From assembly GCF_019799905.1 (NCBI RefSeq), contig NZ_JABGCI010000001.1, forward strand, positions 930,001 through 994,000: 64,000 bases of DNA, in the 5' to 3' direction. Below the pieces are notes generated by a model, which saw only the letters and a program-made list of their open reading frames with translations, did no database searches and was not told where the DNA came from. Below, one piece after another: positions 48,070 through 55,929 of the stretch. The translations under genes and the position numbers were made by a program. Within the stretch, counting starts at the first letter, position 1. Every line of letters begins with the position of its first letter. This stretch comes from Trujillonella endophytica (GTDB lineage Bacteria > Actinomycetota > Actinomycetes > Mycobacteriales > Geodermatophilaceae).

Positions 48070-49253
48070 CCACCACCCTGAACACGCTCCCGGCGACGCT
48101 CAGCACCCGGGAGGACCCGTTCGCCCAGGAGCGGGCCGCGCGGACGCAGCCGCTGCTGCTGCACTCGCTGTCGCTCTTCCGTGAGGTCTTCGAGGTCGTC
48201 TACGCGGGCCGGGACATCTCCACGGTCGTCGAGGTCGGCGTGGAGTCGGGGCAGGTCAGCTCGATCTACACGGAGCTCGGTGCCTCGCGCGTCTTCTGCG
48301 TCGACCCGCTCCCCAGCGACGAGCTGCGGGCGCGGCTGGCCGAGACCCCCGGCCTCGAGCTGGTCGAGAAGCCCTCCCCGCAGGTGCTCGGCGAGCTGCC
48401 GGTGGCGGACCTCTACGTCGTCGACGGCGACCACAACTACGCGACGGTCCGCGGCGAGGTCGACTGGATCATCCAGAACGCGCCGGACGCCGTCGTCGTG
48501 CTGCACGACGTGGCGTGGCCGTGCTCGCGGCGGGACCTCTACTACCAGCCGTCGTTCATCGACGCGGAGCAGCGCTTCCCCGACAGCCACGACGGGCCCA
48601 CCGTCTGGCAGGACGAGCTGACCCCGGCCGGCTTCGTCGGCATGGGCGCCTGGACGGCGGCCGTGCAGGCCGGCGGGGAGCGCAACGGCGTCCTCACGGC
48701 CGTCGAGGACGCCATCGCCGCCGCCGACGACGAGTGGCTGCTCGCCGTCGTCCCCGCCGTGTTCGGTGTCGGCGTCATGGTGCGCCGTTCGGAGGCCGGG
48801 CACGACCTGATGGAGCGGCTGCGCCCGTTCACCGGGTCGCGGCTGCTCGAGTCCCTCGAGAACAACCGGATCGCGCTGTACACGCGCGTGCTGGAGCTCC
48901 AGCACGGCGCGGTCGCGGCGGGCGTCGAGGCCCAGCGGCTGGGCGGCATCATCCACGACCAGCACCTCGAGCTGGAGCGGCTGAACGCCGAGCTGGCGGC
49001 CGCGCACGCGGCGACGGCGGAGCGCGCCGCCGCCGCCGAGCAGGCCCGGGCCGCGCACGCGGCGGCGGTGGAGCAGGCCGCCGCGGCGGCCGGGCAGGCG
49101 GCGGCGCAGCTCGCGGCAGGCGAGCAGCGGGCGGCCGACCTGGCCGCACGGCTCCCGGTCGCCCGTGCCCGTGCCCTCGCCGGCACGGTGCGCCGCACGG
49201 GCCGCGGCGGGGTGCGCCGGCTGGCGCGTGCCGCGGAGCGCGTGCGCGGCTGA
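48066..49253 (+). CDS. Class I SAM methyltransferase-like protein with C-terminal coiled coil
   Basis: 395 residues. Residues about 45-180 show a Rossmann methyltransferase core: STVVEVGVESGQVSSIYTELGASRVFCVDPLP, DLYVVDGDHNYATVRGEVDWI and AVVVLHDVAWP, of the Methyltransf_24 type. Residues about 295-370 are an Ala/Glu/Gln coiled coil, followed by a basic tail. It is co-translated with the HAD gene. It may methylate a surface glycan or carrier-linked sugar; the target is unknown. Confidence 0.82.
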   Translation: MTTTLNTLPATLSTREDPFAQERAARTQPLLLHSLSLFREVFEVVYAGRDISTVVEVGVESGQVSSIYTELGASRVFCVDPLPSDELRARLAETPGLELVEKPSPQVLGELPVADLYVVDGDHNYATVRGEVDWIIQNAPDAVVVLHDVAWPCSRRDLYYQPSFIDAEQRFPDSHDGPTVWQDELTPAGFVGMGAWTAAVQAGGERNGVLTAVEDAIAAADDEWLLAVVPAVFGVGVMVRRSEAGHDLMERLRPFTGSRLLESLENNRIALYTRVLELQHGAVAAGVEAQRLGGIIHDQHLELERLNAELAAAHAATAERAAAAEQARAAHAAAVEQAAAAAGQAAAQLAAGEQRAADLAARLPVARARALAGTVRRTGRGGVRRLARAAERVRG

Positions 49254-49269
49254 CCCCGGGGCCACGCCG

Positions 49270-49336
49270 GCCCGACGAATGACGACCCGGGTGCCCGGGA
49301 CCCACTCCGGTGGGTCCCGGGCACCACTCGTCGGGC
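49270..49336. terminator. Long bidirectional hairpin
   Basis: The core 49290-49305 pairs perfectly with 49310-49325 (16 bp, tetraloop tccg). Outer arms GCCCGACGA (49270-49278) and TCGTCGGGC (49328-49336) extend it with an internal loop. It separates the methyltransferase gene from the convergent LCP gene. Confidence 0.85.
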
Positions 49337-49347
49337 TTGGCTCTCCC

Positions 49348-50916
49348 TCAGTTGATGCAGCTGGTGTCCTGCGCGGTGCGCAGGTCCTCGCCGACGACCT
49401 CGTCGGGAGCCGGCTGGGCGGTGGTCGGCACGCCCACGCCGTTGTAGTCCGAGCCCAGGACCAGCTGGACCGTGCCGGCGGGAAGGGCGTCGTCGAGCTC
49501 GACCACCGCGCCCGGGACCTGCCCGGCCAGGGTCGCCGCGAGCGCCTCGTCGCCGGCGGCGTGCCGGACGACGGTCTGCGTGACGTCGCTGGAGTCGGCG
49601 TTGCCGGTGTCGGCGATGGTGAAGCCGGCGGCGGACAGCTCGTCGGCCGCGCTGGCCGCCAGGCCCGAGACGCCCGAGCCGTTGAGCACCTCGACGCTCA
49701 CCTCGGCGGGGTCGACCGTCGCCGGCGGCTCGACGGGCTCCTCGGCCGGCGCCTCCGGCTCGGCCGACAGCTGCGCGAAGAACTCGTGCAGGGTCTCCTC
49801 GTCCTGCAGCCGGACGACGGAGCCGGCTCCGTCCACCCGCTCGTCGCCCACGTACGGCACGGTCTGGAACTCGATGCTGCCCAGCGTCACCGACTGCATC
49901 TGCCGGGCGAGGGCGAACAGGTCGAGGTCCTGGTCCACGGTCACCGCCTGCGAGGCGGCCTCCACCAGCTGGCGCTGCCGGCCCGGGTCGAGCAGCACGT
50001 CGCTGGACAGCATGTTGCGGAGCACGCCGGCGATGAAGACCTGCTGGCGGATGATCCGGTCGTAGTCACCGCGGCCCTGGGGGCCCAGGTTGTGCCGCTG
50101 CCGGACGAAGGCCAGTGCGTCCGCGCCCGAGATGGTCTGCGGACCGGCCGGGAAGAACGCGCCGGAGTACTCCCGGTCGTCGACGGCCTGGCACAGGTTG
50201 ACCTCGACGCCGCCGACGACGTTGGTGAGCTCGAAGAACCCCAGCAGGTCGACCTCGGCGTAGTGGTCGATCTGCAGCCCCGTCAGGCCGCTGATCGTCT
50301 GCACGAGCAGCTGCGCGCCGCCGGCCTGCCGCTGGGCCTCGGGCAGGCCGTCGTCCACCCCGCTGTAGCCGAGGGCGTACGCGGCGTTCAGCTTGTTCCA
50401 GCCGTGCCCCGGGATGTCCACGTAGGAGTCGCGCGGGAACGAGACGAACGACGCCGCGGAGCCGTCGGCCGGCACGTGCACCAGGATCATCGTGTCGGTG
50501 TTGAGCCCCGAGTCGGTGCCGGCGCTGAGCTCGGCCAGCTGCTCGGGGGTCAGCCGGGCGCGACTGTCGCTGCCGACCAGCAGCAGGTTCATCGCCTCCG
50601 GCGCGTCGCCCGACTCGTCGTTGCCCGTGCTGGGGATCGCGTCGGTGCGGTTCACGGTCGCCTCGGCGACCTGGCCGAGGTACCAGCTCCAGCCGGTGGT
50701 GGCGAGCAGGACCGCCGAGACGATGCCGGCCAGCACGCGCGTGACGACGGTGGCGCGCGGGGTGCGGGACCGGCCGGACGGACGTCCGTCACCGCGTGGC
50801 GCGCCGGCCGGGCGCTCACCGCGGGGCGCGCTGCCCGCCCCGGGTCGGCCCACGCGGGGGTCAAGGTGCGGGGGCAGTCGCCGGTCCCCGGACCGGCCGG
50901 GGTCCTCGGAGCTCAC
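49348..50916 (-). CDS. LytR-CpsA-Psr (LCP) family ligase with LytR_C domain, copy 1
   Basis: 522 residues from a GTG with GGGAGGA ribosome binding site. A basic, Pro/Gly-rich cytosolic N-terminus, one helix (VVTRVLAGIVSAVLLATTGWSWYL), an LCP domain (about 115-300) and a C-terminal LytR_C domain (about 400-500; VSVEVLNGSGVSGLAASAADEL). LCP residues include LLVGSDSRARL, ILVHVPADG, FVSFPRDSYVDIPG, and DALAFVRQRH with GDYDRIIRQQ. In mycobacteria LCP enzymes join arabinogalactan to peptidoglycan. A close paralogue lies just upstream. Confidence 0.94.
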   Translation of the reverse strand: MSSEDPGRSGDRRLPPHLDPRVGRPGAGSAPRGERPAGAPRGDGRPSGRSRTPRATVVTRVLAGIVSAVLLATTGWSWYLGQVAEATVNRTDAIPSTGNDESGDAPEAMNLLLVGSDSRARLTPEQLAELSAGTDSGLNTDTMILVHVPADGSAASFVSFPRDSYVDIPGHGWNKLNAAYALGYSGVDDGLPEAQRQAGGAQLLVQTISGLTGLQIDHYAEVDLLGFFELTNVVGGVEVNLCQAVDDREYSGAFFPAGPQTISGADALAFVRQRHNLGPQGRGDYDRIIRQQVFIAGVLRNMLSSDVLLDPGRQRQLVEAASQAVTVDQDLDLFALARQMQSVTLGSIEFQTVPYVGDERVDGAGSVVRLQDEETLHEFFAQLSAEPEAPAEEPVEPPATVDPAEVSVEVLNGSGVSGLAASAADELSAAGFTIADTGNADSSDVTQTVVRHAAGDEALAATLAGQVPGAVVELDDALPAGTVQLVLGSDYNGVGVPTTAQPAPDEVVGEDLRTAQDTSCIN

Positions 50917-50975
50917 GGAGACGTCCTCCCTGCGCGCGCCGGTCGCCCTCCGGCGGTCGCCGGGAGCGCCGCGCC

Positions 50976-50981
50976 AGGGTA
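50976..50981 (-). promoter_or_regulatory. Candidate -10 element of LCP copy 1
   Basis: TACCCT on the minus strand, about 60 nt before the start codon. The surrounding CGCCAGGG-TAGG resembles the same position before copy 2. Confidence 0.35.
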
Positions 50982-51017
50982 GGGCGCCGCGGGCCGCTGC
51001 GGGGGCTCCGACGTGCC

Positions 51018-51048
51018 GACCCGGAGGCGGCACCCCCGCCTCCGGGTC
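51018..51048 (-). terminator. Hairpin after LCP copy 2
   Basis: GACCCGGAGGCGG and CCGCCTCCGGGTC form a 13-bp stem with a 5-nt loop 5 nt beyond the stop of LCP copy 2. It separates the two LCP genes into different transcripts. Confidence 0.75.
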
Positions 51049-51053
51049 CTACG

Positions 51054-52625
51054 TCAGTTGATGCAGGTGGTGTCCTGCGCGGTGCGCACGTCCTCGCCGA
51101 CGACCTCGTCGGGAGCCGGCTGCGCGGTCGTGGGCACCCCGACGCCGTTGAAGTCCTCGCCGAGCACCAGCTGGACGGTGCCGGAGGTCAGGGCGTCGTC
51201 GACCTCGGTGATCGCGCCCGGGACCTGGCCGACCAGGGTGGCGGCCAGGGCCTCGTCACCGGAGGCGTGGCGGACGACGGTCTGCGCGTAGTCGTCGCCG
51301 TCGGCGTTGCCCGTGCCCGCGACCGTGAAGCCGGCCGTCTCGAGCTCGCCGGCCGCGCTGCCCGCCAGCCCGGAGATGCCGGAGCCGTTGAGCACCTCGA
51401 CGCTCACCGTGGCCGGGTCGACGGTCGCCGGTGGCGCCGAGGGCTCCTCGGCGGGCGGGGCCTCGGGCTCGGCCGACAGCTGCGCGAAGAACGCGTACAG
51501 GGTCTCCTCGTCCTCCAGCCGGATGATCGACCGACCCTGGTCGTCCCGCTCGTCGCCGACGTAGGGCACCGTCTGGAACTCGATGCTGCCCTCGGTCACC
51601 GACTGCATCTGCCGCGCCAGGGAGAACAGGTCCAGGTCCTGGTCCACGGTGACCGCCTGCGAGGCGGCCTCGACCAGCTGACGCTGCTTGCCCAGGTCCA
51701 GCAGCACGTCCTCGGACAGCATCTTGCGGAGCACGCCGGCGATGAAGACCTGCTGGCGGATGATGCGGTCGTAGTCGCCGCGGGGCAGCCCGTGCCGCTG
51801 CCGGACGAAGCTCAGCGCGTCCGCGCCGGAGATCGTCTGCGGGCCGGCGTCGAACACGGCGCCCGAGTACGCGCGGTCGTCCACCGCCTCGCACAGGTTC
51901 ACCTCGACGCCGCCGACGACGCTGGTGAGCTGGAAGAAGCCGAGCAGGTCGACCTCGGCGTAGTGGTCGATCTGCAGACCGGTGAGCTCGCTGATGGTCT
52001 GGACCAGCAGCTGCGCCCCGCCGGCCTGCCGGTCGTCCTCGGGCATGGAGTCGTCCACCCCGCCGTAGCCGTAGGCGTAGGCGGCGTTGAGCTTGTCCCA
52101 GCCGTGGCCGGGGATCTGCACGTAGGAGTCGCGGGGGAAGGAGACGAACGAGGCGCGGGAGCCGTCGGCCGGGACGTGCACCAGGATGATCGTGTCGGTG
52201 TTGAGCCCGGAGTCGGTACCGGCGTTCAGCTCGGCGAGCTGCTCCTCGGTGAGGTCGGCGCGGCTGTCGCTGCCGACCAGGAGCATGTTCATCGCCTCGG
52301 GCGCGTCGCCGGAGTCCTCGTTGCCCGTGCTGGGGATCGCGTCGGTGCGGTTGACCGACGCCTCGGCCACCTGACCGAGGTACCAGCTCCAGCCGGTGCT
52401 CGCGAGGAGCACGGCGGACAGCGCCCCGGCCAGCACGCGGGTGACGACGGTGCCGCGCGCGGTGCGCCGTCCGGCGGTCCGGGTGCTGCCACCCCGCGGC
52501 TCGCCGGCCGGGCGCTCGGACCGGGACGTGCGGCCGGAACCGGGCCGGCCCAGCCGCGGGTCCAGGCGGGCCGGCAGCTGCCGGTCGCCGGACTCGCCGG
52601 GCGGAACGGGGTTCTTACGGCTCAC
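51054..52625 (-). CDS. LytR-CpsA-Psr (LCP) family ligase with LytR_C domain, copy 2
   Basis: 523 residues, with the same layout as copy 1 and near-identical stretches throughout (ALLASTGWSWYLGQVAEA, SVNRTDAIPSTGN, RQQVFIAGVLRKMLSEDV). LCP motifs are MLLVGSDSRADL, FVSFPRDSYVQIPG and ALSFVRQRH with GDYDRIIRQQ. The GTG is preceded by GGGAAGGA. Main differences are in the basic N-terminus and the linker around PAEEPSAPPATVDP. Recent tandem duplication is the simplest explanation; the copies may handle different polymers. Confidence 0.94.
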   Translation of the reverse strand: MSRKNPVPPGESGDRQLPARLDPRLGRPGSGRTSRSERPAGEPRGGSTRTAGRRTARGTVVTRVLAGALSAVLLASTGWSWYLGQVAEASVNRTDAIPSTGNEDSGDAPEAMNMLLVGSDSRADLTEEQLAELNAGTDSGLNTDTIILVHVPADGSRASFVSFPRDSYVQIPGHGWDKLNAAYAYGYGGVDDSMPEDDRQAGGAQLLVQTISELTGLQIDHYAEVDLLGFFQLTSVVGGVEVNLCEAVDDRAYSGAVFDAGPQTISGADALSFVRQRHGLPRGDYDRIIRQQVFIAGVLRKMLSEDVLLDLGKQRQLVEAASQAVTVDQDLDLFSLARQMQSVTEGSIEFQTVPYVGDERDDQGRSIIRLEDEETLYAFFAQLSAEPEAPPAEEPSAPPATVDPATVSVEVLNGSGISGLAGSAAGELETAGFTVAGTGNADGDDYAQTVVRHASGDEALAATLVGQVPGAITEVDDALTSGTVQLVLGEDFNGVGVPTTAQPAPDEVVGEDVRTAQDTTCIN

Positions 52626-52742
52626 GGAGGTGTCCTTCCCTGTGCTGACCACGCTCGCTCCCGGCGGCGGCGGCCGGGGCGTGGGAACCCCTCCGTCACC
52701 AGCCGTGGCCACGTGGGTGCGGCGCGCGGGGGGCGCCTCGCC

Positions 52743-52748
52743 AGGTTA
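52743..52748 (-). promoter_or_regulatory. Candidate -10 element of LCP copy 2
   Basis: TAACCT on the minus strand with a leader of about 110 nt to the GTG at 52625. It sits in a CGCCAGG-TTAGG context like copy 1. Confidence 0.35.
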
Positions 52749-53076
52749 GGTCGCGCGCTGCCCACCCCGTGGGTGCGCGGGACCCGACACGGAGACGCCT
52801 GTGACTGGCGGGACGCAGCGGCACGCCGGGGACCGGCGATGCGGCGCCCACCCGTGCCAGCGGCTGCCCGAGCGGTCCCCGACGGGAGGATGCCGGGCGT
52901 GCGGGGTGCCTCTGGCGCCCACCCGCGGTCCGGGGCTGCTGCGACGGGTGGGACGCAGTCGACAGGGGGATCCGGTTGGGTCGGCTGAACATCCGTGGGA
53001 CTGCTGCCGAAGCTCTCCGGTGGAGAGATGTGCCCTCAGCCGGGTACGCCGCCGCCGACCACCGGAGGAACCCCTC
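52749..53076. other. Non-coding gap before the amidase gene
   Basis: About 330 nt without a credible gene. No TAnnnT box was found on the plus strand. Only the GGAGGAA ribosome binding site at its right end is clear, so the promoter of the amidase gene was not identified and may be of another type. Confidence 0.5.
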
Positions 53077-55884
53077 GTGCGCCGCCTCCTCGCGGGATCC
53101 CTGACCGTCGTCGCCTTCACCGGGACGTTCCTGGTGCTGCCCGTGTACGCAGAGGAGGGGCCCGAGCCCGAGCCGGTGACCACCTCGAGCGAGGAGATCG
53201 CGCTCGGTTCGGTCGAGGACCCGGCTCCGGCCGCGGAGGTGCAGGAGGGGACGACCGAGCCGGTCACCGGGGTGAGCGACACGGCGCCGACGCTCACGGT
53301 GAGCCGGACCGGTGTCGACGAGTTCTCGCTGGTCGGGGTCACCTGGGCCCACGACCCCGCGGTCACCGACACCGTCGTCCAGATCCGGGCGCAGGACGCC
53401 GACGGCGAGTGGGGTCCGTGGACCGAGGTCGCCACCGAGGACGCCGAGCAGGCCTCCGACGCCCCGGTGGGCGCGGACGTCCGCGGGGGCACCGAGCCGC
53501 TGTGGACCGGCCCGAGCACGGCGGTGGAGGCCGAGGTGGTCGCCCGGTCGGGGGCGCAGCCGATCGACGTGCAGCTCGCGCTGGTCGACCCGGGGGAGAG
53601 CGACGCCGACGGCGACCTCGGCACCCCGGACATCCAGGACACCGCCGATGCCGCGATGGCGATGCCGGACGTCTACTCGCGCGCCCAGTGGGGCGCCGAC
53701 GAGTCGATCATGAGCTGGGGACCTCAGCACGTCCCGACGCTCAAGGCCGCGACCGTGCACCACACGGCGAACGCCAACGACTACGCCGCCGGCGACGTGG
53801 CGGGGATCCTGCGGGGGATCTACCGCTACCACTCGGTCACCCGGGGCTGGGGCGACATCGGGTACAACGTGATCGTCGACCGGTTCGGCCGGTTGTGGGA
53901 GGGGCGCGCGGGCGGCCTGTCCCAGAACATCGTCGGCGCGCACGCCGGTGGCTTCAACAGCGGCACCTTCGGCGTCTCGATGCTCGGCACCTACGAGACC
54001 ACCGCCGTCCCCCAGGTGGTGACCAACGCGGTGGCGGCGATCATCGCCTGGAAGTTCTCGCTCTACAACGTGAACCCGCGCGGCACCACGACGCTCGTGT
54101 CGGGTGGCGGGTCGACGGCCCGGTACGCGGCGGGGGTGCCCGTCACCGTGCCGACGATCTTCGGGCACCGCGACACCAACCACACGACGTGCCCGGGCAA
54201 CGCCGGCTACGCCCGCCTGCCGGAGGTCCGCGACCGGGTCGCGGCAGCGATGGCCACCTCGCAGACCATCGACGGCCGGTACTCCTCCGAGCCGGCGCTG
54301 CGCACCCTCCTGGGCGCCCCCGTCGGCGGCCGGCAGACCACCGCCGGGGTGACCTGGCAGGCCTACCAGAACGGCCGGATGTACTCCTCGCCGACGGCGG
54401 GCGTGCACGCGGTCACCGGCGACATCCTGCGGGCGTACCTGGCCGTCGGGGGGCCGGCCGACATCGGTGCGCCCACGACCGACGAGCTGCCGACGCCCGA
54501 CCGGGTGGCCCGCTTCAACCACTTCGCCAACAACGCCTCCATCTACTGGACGCCCACCACCGGGGCGCACCTGGTCCGCGGCACCATCCGCACCCAGTGG
54601 GGGAGGACCGGCTGGGAGACCGGGCCGCTCGGCTACCCGGTCACCGACGAGCTGGGCGCGCCCGGCGGCATCCGCTACTCCACGTTCCAGCGCGGCTCGA
54701 TCTACTGGACGCAGGCCACCGGTGCGCATGCCGTCTCCGGCGCCATCGGCTTCCTGTGGAACAACCTCGGCGGCCTGAACTGGGGCTGGGGCGTGCCGAC
54801 CACCGGCGAGCTGCCCACCCCCGACGGCGTCGGCCGGTTCAACCAGTTCTCCGGCGGGGCCTCGATCTACTGGACGCAGGCCACCGGTGCGCACGCCGTC
54901 CAGGGCGACATCCGCACCGTGTGGTCGTGGCTGGGCTGGGAGTCCGGACCGCTGCGCTACCCGACCTCCGACGAGATCCTGGCCCCCGACGGCCGGACGC
55001 GGTACGCGACCTTCCAGCGCGGCGCGGTCTACTGGACACCGCAGACCGGGGCGCACGCGGTCTCCGGCGCCATCGGCGACCGCTGGTTCGCGCTCGGCGG
55101 CCTGAACTGGGGCTGGGGCGTCCCGATCGTCGACGAGACCAGCACGCCGGACCGTTCCGGCCGGTACAACCACTTCTCCGGCGGCGCCTCGATCTACTGG
55201 TCGGCGTCCACGGGGGCGCACGCCGTGCAGGGCGACATCCGCACCCTGTGGGGGCGGATGGGCTGGGAGGCCGGACGGCTGGGCTACCCGACCTCCGACG
55301 AGGTCCTGGCCCCCGACGGCCGCACGCGCTACACGACGTTCCAGCGCGGGGCGATCTACTGGACGCCGGAGACGGGCGCCCGCGCGGTCGTCGACGCGAT
55401 CGCCGACCGGTGGCACACCCTCGGCGGCCTGAACTGGGGCTGGGGCGTCCCGACGACCGACCAGCTGACCACGCCGGACGGGGTCGGCCGGTACAACCAC
55501 TTCTCCCGGGGCGCATCGATCTACTGGACGCCGGCGACCGGTGCGCACGCCGTGCAGGGCGACATCCGCACCCGCTGGGCCGCCGGCGGGTGGGAGCGCG
55601 GCCTCATGGGCTACCCCACCTCCGACGAGCTCGGCACCCCGGACGGCCGGGCCCGCTACACCACCTTCCAGAACGGCTCGGTGTACTGGACGCCGTCGGG
55701 CGGGGCGAAGGCCGTCCAGGGCTCGATCGCGGCCGCCTACCGCGGGATCGGGGCGCACACCTCCGCGCTGGGGCTGCCGACCAGCGACGAGTACCCGGTC
55801 CCCGGCGGCCGGCGCAGCGACTTCGAGCACGGGACGATCACCTGGACCGCCGCGACCGGCGCCACCACGGTGACGCCCCGCTGA
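53077..55884 (+). CDS. Secreted PGRP/N-acetylmuramoyl-L-alanine amidase with LGFP repeats
   Basis: 935 residues. Signal peptide 1-25 (ends PVYA), an acidic N-terminal domain to about 190, then a PGRP/amidase-2 domain about 195-395. The domain has HHTANAN (His228-229), GYNVIVDRFGRLWEGR, GAHAGGFNSGTFGVSMLG and GHRDTNHTTCPG (His364, Cys372), a complete zinc site. About ten LGFP repeats follow, alternating between LGYPTSDE and NWGWGVPTTDE types. It would cleave the lactyl-Ala amide bond of peptidoglycan while held to the wall by the repeats. The GTG has a GGAGGAA ribosome binding site. Confidence 0.92.
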   Translation: MRRLLAGSLTVVAFTGTFLVLPVYAEEGPEPEPVTTSSEEIALGSVEDPAPAAEVQEGTTEPVTGVSDTAPTLTVSRTGVDEFSLVGVTWAHDPAVTDTVVQIRAQDADGEWGPWTEVATEDAEQASDAPVGADVRGGTEPLWTGPSTAVEAEVVARSGAQPIDVQLALVDPGESDADGDLGTPDIQDTADAAMAMPDVYSRAQWGADESIMSWGPQHVPTLKAATVHHTANANDYAAGDVAGILRGIYRYHSVTRGWGDIGYNVIVDRFGRLWEGRAGGLSQNIVGAHAGGFNSGTFGVSMLGTYETTAVPQVVTNAVAAIIAWKFSLYNVNPRGTTTLVSGGGSTARYAAGVPVTVPTIFGHRDTNHTTCPGNAGYARLPEVRDRVAAAMATSQTIDGRYSSEPALRTLLGAPVGGRQTTAGVTWQAYQNGRMYSSPTAGVHAVTGDILRAYLAVGGPADIGAPTTDELPTPDRVARFNHFANNASIYWTPTTGAHLVRGTIRTQWGRTGWETGPLGYPVTDELGAPGGIRYSTFQRGSIYWTQATGAHAVSGAIGFLWNNLGGLNWGWGVPTTGELPTPDGVGRFNQFSGGASIYWTQATGAHAVQGDIRTVWSWLGWESGPLRYPTSDEILAPDGRTRYATFQRGAVYWTPQTGAHAVSGAIGDRWFALGGLNWGWGVPIVDETSTPDRSGRYNHFSGGASIYWSASTGAHAVQGDIRTLWGRMGWEAGRLGYPTSDEVLAPDGRTRYTTFQRGAIYWTPETGARAVVDAIADRWHTLGGLNWGWGVPTTDQLTTPDGVGRYNHFSRGASIYWTPATGAHAVQGDIRTRWAAGGWERGLMGYPTSDELGTPDGRARYTTFQNGSVYWTPSGGAKAVQGSIAAAYRGIGAHTSALGLPTSDEYPVPGGRRSDFEHGTITWTAATGATTVTPR

Positions 55885-55895
55885 CGACCCGTCGG

Positions 55896-55929
55896 CGCTG
55901 ACGGGCCGGGGGAGCCCGGCCCGTCAGCG
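55896..55929. terminator. Bidirectional hairpin overlapping a stop codon
   Basis: CGCTGACGGGCCGGG and CCCGGCCCGTCAGCG pair perfectly (15 bp, loop ggag). The right arm includes the stop codon of the facing arabinosyltransferase gene. Confidence 0.85.
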
